A stretch of DNA of 64,000 bases from JBCCXL01 sp039191605 (GTDB lineage: Bacteria > Acidobacteriota > Thermoanaerobaculia > Multivoradales > JAHZIX01): the NCBI GenBank assembly GCA_039191605.1, contig JBCCXL010000024.1:23488-87487 (forward strand), read 5' to 3'. The notes under the pieces were generated by a model. The model made no database searches. It saw only the letters and a program-made list of their open reading frames with translations, and was not told the origin of the DNA. This document shows positions 60,339 to 64,000 of this stretch, piece after piece; position 1 is the first letter of the stretch; every line of letters begins with the position of its first letter. The position numbers were made by a program, and so were the translations under genes.

Positions 60339-61178
60339 TCAGGACGCCCCCACCTCCGAAGTGGGAATAGCGACCGAAGTGGGCATAGCGGCGGAAGTGG
60401 GCGCAGCGGCCGATGGGGCCGAGGAATGGGCGGCAGATTCGTTAGCGCCCAAAGAGAAGGAGCCCACCCGTCGCCCCCAGCCCAGCGAGTACAGGCTGAG
60501 GCTGCCTCGAGATCCGGTCTCTCCCTGCGGCAGGGCATAGCGCTGCACTCCCGGCCCCCACACCGGTCCGAGGAGAACGCTGCCCGGGGGCAGGCCATCG
60601 GAGTCCTCAGCAGTACCCGTCGCGGCGACGCCTGACGGCAAGTCTTCGACGGAGAAATAAAGCCACGCCGACGGTACGGCGAGATCCCGCGGCGAGCGCG
60701 CCTCCACCTGAACTCGGCCCACCGCCTGCCCGCGCAGAGAAATCTCCAGAGGAATCCCCTCGAAGGGAGTGAAAGGGGCCAGCACCGTCGCTGGGAGAGC
60801 GTTGGGAGAGAGACCGAGATCCGGAGCTTGCTCTCCACTGCCGGGCACCGCCGGTCGTTGGGAAATGGCGAGAGCCGCGACGATCGCCGCCAGCGGCAGG
60901 ATCCACACCAGGCGGCGATGGAGGAGCCGCAGCCCACGAGCGGTGACCGGCGCTTCTGCAGCCCCCTCGCCACTCTCCCCATGCCGCGCCCGAGCCCACT
61001 TGCGGGCCATCAGGGGCCACAATGCGACGATCCCCGGCGTGATCAGCAACCGGGTCCACAGGCTGCTGTCCTCTACTCCCGAATCCACCTGAACCAGGCC
61101 GCGGAACTGGAAGAGCAGCGCGAAGAGCGCGCCGACGGCGAGGTAGAGCCAAAGAACCTGGAGGGCGATAGCGATCAT
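60339..61178 (-). CDS. Membrane protein of unknown function next to the Rieske genes
   Basis: 279 residues, with GAGG before the ATG. Two N-terminal helices surround a short loop (LQVLWLYLAVGALFALLFQF and ITPGIVALWPLMARKWARA), a third lies at WILPLAAIVAALAIS, then a periplasmic beta-rich domain of about 130 residues. The last 25 residues are a Ala/Pro/Thr/Ser microrepeat (APTSAAMPTSVAIPTSEVG, DNA 60357-60412). No family is recognised. It lies 98 bases upstream of the membrane Rieske fusion in the same direction, and probably belongs to that electron-transfer operon. Confidence 0.65.
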   Translation of the reverse strand: MIAIALQVLWLYLAVGALFALLFQFRGLVQVDSGVEDSSLWTRLLITPGIVALWPLMARKWARARHGESGEGAAEAPVTARGLRLLHRRLVWILPLAAIVAALAISQRPAVPGSGEQAPDLGLSPNALPATVLAPFTPFEGIPLEISLRGQAVGRVQVEARSPRDLAVPSAWLYFSVEDLPSGVAATGTAEDSDGLPPGSVLLGPVWGPGVQRYALPQGETGSRGSLSLYSLGWGRRVGSFSLGANESAAHSSAPSAAAPTSAAMPTSVAIPTSEVGAS

Positions 61179-61526
61179 GGCGAACCTCGAGTAGTCGCGG
61201 ACAAAGCCCGCGAGGGAGTCTTAGAGTGACGCTTAGCCTTGATGAGACGAAGGGAACAACAAGCTGAGGGTATACCGATCCACGCTCGGTTTGAAACAGG
61301 GCGGAATCTGATGCCAGCTTACGGGGGACAAAGAAAGGCCGGATTGCTGTTGTGAGAAAACGATCTCGTCACCGTCTCAAAAACGCTTCCCCGAGAATTG
61401 TTCCCTGCAAAGGCCATAGGCGGAGAGGAATCGGCCAGAAGATTGCCGTGAATTGCCTTAGAAGACGGCGAAAGATGACTCCACGGCAGACGATCTCGGC
61501 AGCTGATCCCATAGGATCGGCACACA
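61179..61526. other. Divergent intergenic region, nothing recognised
   Basis: 348 bases between the membrane protein gene and the antiporter gene. It must hold two divergent promoters, but no clear elements, repeats or RNA were seen. Confidence 0.5.
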
Positions 61527-63515
61527 ATGGAATTACTTTACGACGTCGTCATTCTCTTTGGCCTCGCGGTCTTCGTTGTCGCCATCAGCCAGCGGCTGCG
61601 GGTGCCCTCTTTGGTGGGCTTTCTGCTCACCGGAATGGTCGCCGGCCCCTCCGGCCTCGGACTGACCGACGCCCACAACGTCGAGCTCTTGGCGGAGCTC
61701 GGCGTGGTCTTCCTGCTCTTCACCATCGGCCTCGAGATCTCCCCGCAGCGACTGCGGAAATTGGGGAGATATCTCTCCATCGGCGGCCCGCTACAGGTCG
61801 GCGGCACCACGGTCGTGGTCGCCGGGATCGCCCTCGCCTCCGGTGTGGAGCCTCGCCGAGCCCTCTTCTACGGCTTCGTGGCCGCCCTCTCGTCCACCGC
61901 CGTCGTGCTGAAGCTCTACCAAGAGCGGCGCGAGCTGGAATCTCCCCACGGGCGGGTCGGGTTGGGCATCCTGGTCTTCCAGGACTTCCTCATCGTTCCC
62001 CTGCTGCTGGTGGTGCCGATCCTCGCCGGAACTTCCGGGGCCTCCGCCGGGGAGGTCGCCGCGCGATTCGGCGGCGGCATCGTGGTGGTGGCGGTGGTCT
62101 TCTTTCTCGGCCGCTACCCCCTGCGCTGGGCCCTGGACTTCATCGTCGCCACCCGAATTCGCGAGCTCTTCGTCCTCGGCGCCCTCTTCGCTTCCCTAGG
62201 CGGCGCTCTGGCCACCGAGCACCTGGGCTTCTCCCTCGCCCTCGGCGGCTTCCTCGCCGGCCTGCTGATCGCCGAGACCGAATACCACCATCAGGTCCTC
62301 GCCGAGACCGCCCCCTTCCGCGACGCCTTCAACAGCCTCTTCTTCATCTCCATCGGCATGCTGCTGGACCTCGGCTTCGTCGCCGAGCACCTGGGCTCTG
62401 TGGTGGGCCTCAGCGTCGGCCTCTTCCTGCTCAAGGCGGTGGTGATCTATCTCGCCGTAGCGGCCCTCGGCCTGCCGAACCGGGTGCGCATCATCGCCGC
62501 GCTGGGCCTCGCCCAGATCGGCGAGTTCTCCCTGGTGCTGGCCCGCGCCGGCTTCCAGGCGGAGCTGCTGGATCCAGACAACTACCAGCGAGTGCTGGCG
62601 GCGGCGATCTTCACCCTGCTGGCGACCCCCGCCGCCATCGCCCTGGCGCCCCGCCTAGCGGCTCTGATGCCCGGGAGATCAACGCCACAGGAAGAGAGCG
62701 GCCCTCCTCCCCAGGTGGTGGTGGTCGGCGCCGGCCTCCACGGTCGGCACCTCGCCCGAGTGCTGACGGAGGGACGCATCCCCTACCGCATTCTGGAGAT
62801 CGACCGCTTCCGGGCTCGAGCCGCCCGAGAGCGCAAGCAGCCGGTGCTCTTCGGTGACGCCACTCGCAGAGACATTCTCGAGGCCGCGGGCCTGGAGCAA
62901 GCCGTGCTTCTGGTCCTCGGAGTCTCCGACCTCGACGCCCAGCGACGGATCCTCAGCCTCGCCCGCCGAATCAATCCGAGAATCCACATCATCGTGCGCA
63001 CCCGCGCCCTGGACGAGATCGAAGAGCTCGATCGACTGGGCGCCGACGAGGTCATCGCAGAAGAATTCGAGACCTCCATCGAGGTCGTCACCCGGGTTCT
63101 TTTCCGACTCCATCTGCCGCGCAACGTGATCAATACCCAGGCCCGCCTGCTGCGCCAGGACGGCTATCAGATGCTGCGGGTCACCGGCCCCACCGGAGGT
63201 CTCTCCAAGGACATGATTCAGGCCCTCGCCTCCAGCACCACCGAAACCTTCCTGCTGCCCAACGATCACCCCGCCGCCGGCCGCTCCCTGCGAGATATCG
63301 ACCTCCGCGCCCGCACCGGCGCCACGATCCTCGCCGTCACCCGCGAAACCCAGCCCCACTCCAACCCCAGCCCCACCTTCGTTCTCGAAGCGGGAGACCT
63401 GCTCGTCATCCACGGCAGCCACGCCGAGCTGGAGGAAGTGGGGGTGTGGATCGAGGTCGAGAGCCCAGAGTCAGAGGAAGCCGAGGGTAGCGAGCTCAGC
63501 TCCGGCGCCCCTTGA
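61527..63515 (+). CDS. CPA2-family monovalent cation/proton antiporter with RCK domains (KefB-like)
   Basis: 662 residues. About 12 membrane helices to residue 385, with GFLLTGMVAGPSGLGL, FLLFTIGLEISP and the ion-path GLGILVFQDFLIVPLLLV and SLALGGFLAGLLIAET. A TrkA-N (RCK_N) domain starts at VVVVGAGLHGRHLARVL and includes FGDATRRDILEAAGLEQA, and a TrkA-C domain follows (about 560-650, AGDLLVIHGSHAELEEV). Typical of K+/H+ efflux systems gated by nucleotide binding. It stands alone; ends in an acidic tail. Confidence 0.92.
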   Translation: MELLYDVVILFGLAVFVVAISQRLRVPSLVGFLLTGMVAGPSGLGLTDAHNVELLAELGVVFLLFTIGLEISPQRLRKLGRYLSIGGPLQVGGTTVVVAGIALASGVEPRRALFYGFVAALSSTAVVLKLYQERRELESPHGRVGLGILVFQDFLIVPLLLVVPILAGTSGASAGEVAARFGGGIVVVAVVFFLGRYPLRWALDFIVATRIRELFVLGALFASLGGALATEHLGFSLALGGFLAGLLIAETEYHHQVLAETAPFRDAFNSLFFISIGMLLDLGFVAEHLGSVVGLSVGLFLLKAVVIYLAVAALGLPNRVRIIAALGLAQIGEFSLVLARAGFQAELLDPDNYQRVLAAAIFTLLATPAAIALAPRLAALMPGRSTPQEESGPPPQVVVVGAGLHGRHLARVLTEGRIPYRILEIDRFRARAARERKQPVLFGDATRRDILEAAGLEQAVLLVLGVSDLDAQRRILSLARRINPRIHIIVRTRALDEIEELDRLGADEVIAEEFETSIEVVTRVLFRLHLPRNVINTQARLLRQDGYQMLRVTGPTGGLSKDMIQALASSTTETFLLPNDHPAAGRSLRDIDLRARTGATILAVTRETQPHSNPSPTFVLEAGDLLVIHGSHAELEEVGVWIEVESPESEEAEGSELSSGAP

Positions 63516-63587
63516 TCTAGGTTTTTCTTGCTCTAGTTCCCAGAAAATCTAGGTTTCAGCGCCCCAACGCACCGGCGCACCAGGCGA

Positions 63588-64000
63588 TCAGGGCACCGCG
63601 CAGGACAGCTCCAAATAGGGCGCCGGCTCCAGCACCGCCAGCGACTCCCGACTCAGCAAATCCTGCTGGCCGGCGTTGGACGAGGTCGCCAGCCCCAGCG
63701 ACCATACGCCGTTACCGGTCACCATCGACGTGACGTCCACCCCTTGCCAGCTCTCGGCCCCGAAGGGACCAGGGACGATCGTCACAACATCGTAGGCCAG
63801 CGGAGCGTTGAGCCAGGTCAGCGTCCCCTCGGTCCAGCTCGTGTCCAGCAGACGGTAGACCCCCAGGTCCCCCAGCAGCTCGCGATCCTGGGTGCGAAAC
63901 CATAGCCGCGCCGTCGAGGCTCCGCCAGGGCAGTCGTCCACGTGGAATTTCAGATACGTGTGACGACCGTGGCCTCCCGCCGAGGTGCGCATGCGCAAGA
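63588..64000 (-). CDS. DNRLRE (CBM96-like) domain protein, N-terminus outside window
   Basis: The frame is open to the right edge; 137 codons are visible. The visible part is a DNRLRE beta-sandwich: YLKFHVDDCPGGASTARLWF, LGVYRLLDTSWTEGTLTWLN, then VDVTSMVTGNGVWSLGLATS and SRESLAVLEPAPYLEL at the C-terminus. Such domains form the ends of large secreted or cell-surface proteins, so this is probably the C-terminus of an extracellular protein. Preceded on the right of 63516-63587 by an ATCTAGGTTT direct repeat only. Confidence 0.75.
   Translation of the reverse strand, partial: LRMRTSAGGHGRHTYLKFHVDDCPGGASTARLWFRTQDRELLGDLGVYRLLDTSWTEGTLTWLNAPLAYDVVTIVPGPFGAESWQGVDVTSMVTGNGVWSLGLATSSNAGQQDLLSRESLAVLEPAPYLELSCAVP

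Overview
High-GC bacterial chromosome fragment with dense coding on both strands. The gene content suggests a soil or sediment Acidobacteriota-like organism: a Pst/PhoU phosphate module with an OprO/P-type porin, NRPS genes, bacterial Elp3, an NrfA relative, DegT aminotransferases and a RAYT transposase with dispersed repeats. The taxonomic guess is an inference; the window holds no rRNA or tRNA gene.

Layout. 1-5.2 kb: a secreted DUF1223 protein, then on the minus strand phosphate porin, phoU and pstB with a candidate Pho box, and a small TPR protein. 5.2-7.5 kb: a GT39-like membrane glycosyltransferase. 7.7-17.9 kb: a compact plus-strand biosynthetic operon: PltE-like acyl-CoA dehydrogenase, HupE/UreJ-type membrane protein, stand-alone adenylation enzyme, free carrier protein, an NRPS and a lipoprotein alpha/beta hydrolase. 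The NRPS is C-A-PCP, and its A domain is interrupted between motifs A8 and A9 by a complete zinc-ribbon/PP-loop (AANH, N-acetyl-sugar-amidotransferase-like) domain. This is the most unusual object in the window. 18-26 kb: small lipoproteins, an SRPBCC protein, an AT-rich orphan gene, a 5'-truncated NrfA-like cytochrome abutting a cluster of CAGGGGAATGAATTT repeats, and two large secreted proteins, one of which has a 68-bp paralogous remnant inside the repeat cluster.

26-42 kb: a second NRPS (C-A-PCP-TE) in an overlapping operon with a methyltransferase, a sulfotransferase and a GT2, beside further glycosyltransferases, a flippase, a second sulfotransferase and an FAD oxidoreductase. Together they look like a secreted, sulfated glycoconjugate or glycolipopeptide locus. 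42-45.4 kb: a Trm9-like methyltransferase opposite Elp3, together a possible mcm5U34 tRNA modification pair; the elp3 3' end is duplicated with 23-bp tandem repeats. 45.8-52.8 kb: an amino/deoxysugar operon (ColD-like, LegC-like, formyltransferase, PIG-L deacetylase) and another GT39. 53-54.4 kb: a RAYT transposase with the same repeat family on its flanks. 54.4-64 kb: an alpha/beta hydrolase, DUF1877, two Rieske fusion proteins (one with a TPP enzyme, one with a ferric-reductase-like membrane domain), a CPA2 antiporter and a partial DNRLRE protein.

How it fits together: the 7.7-17.9 kb operon can be read as loading an amino acid (proline-like by its code) onto the free PCP, desaturating it there, and condensing it with an asparagine-like residue whose carboxamide might be altered by the inserted PP-loop domain. 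Structure, code and neighbours support this reading; no activity is shown. All specificity codes were read by eye.
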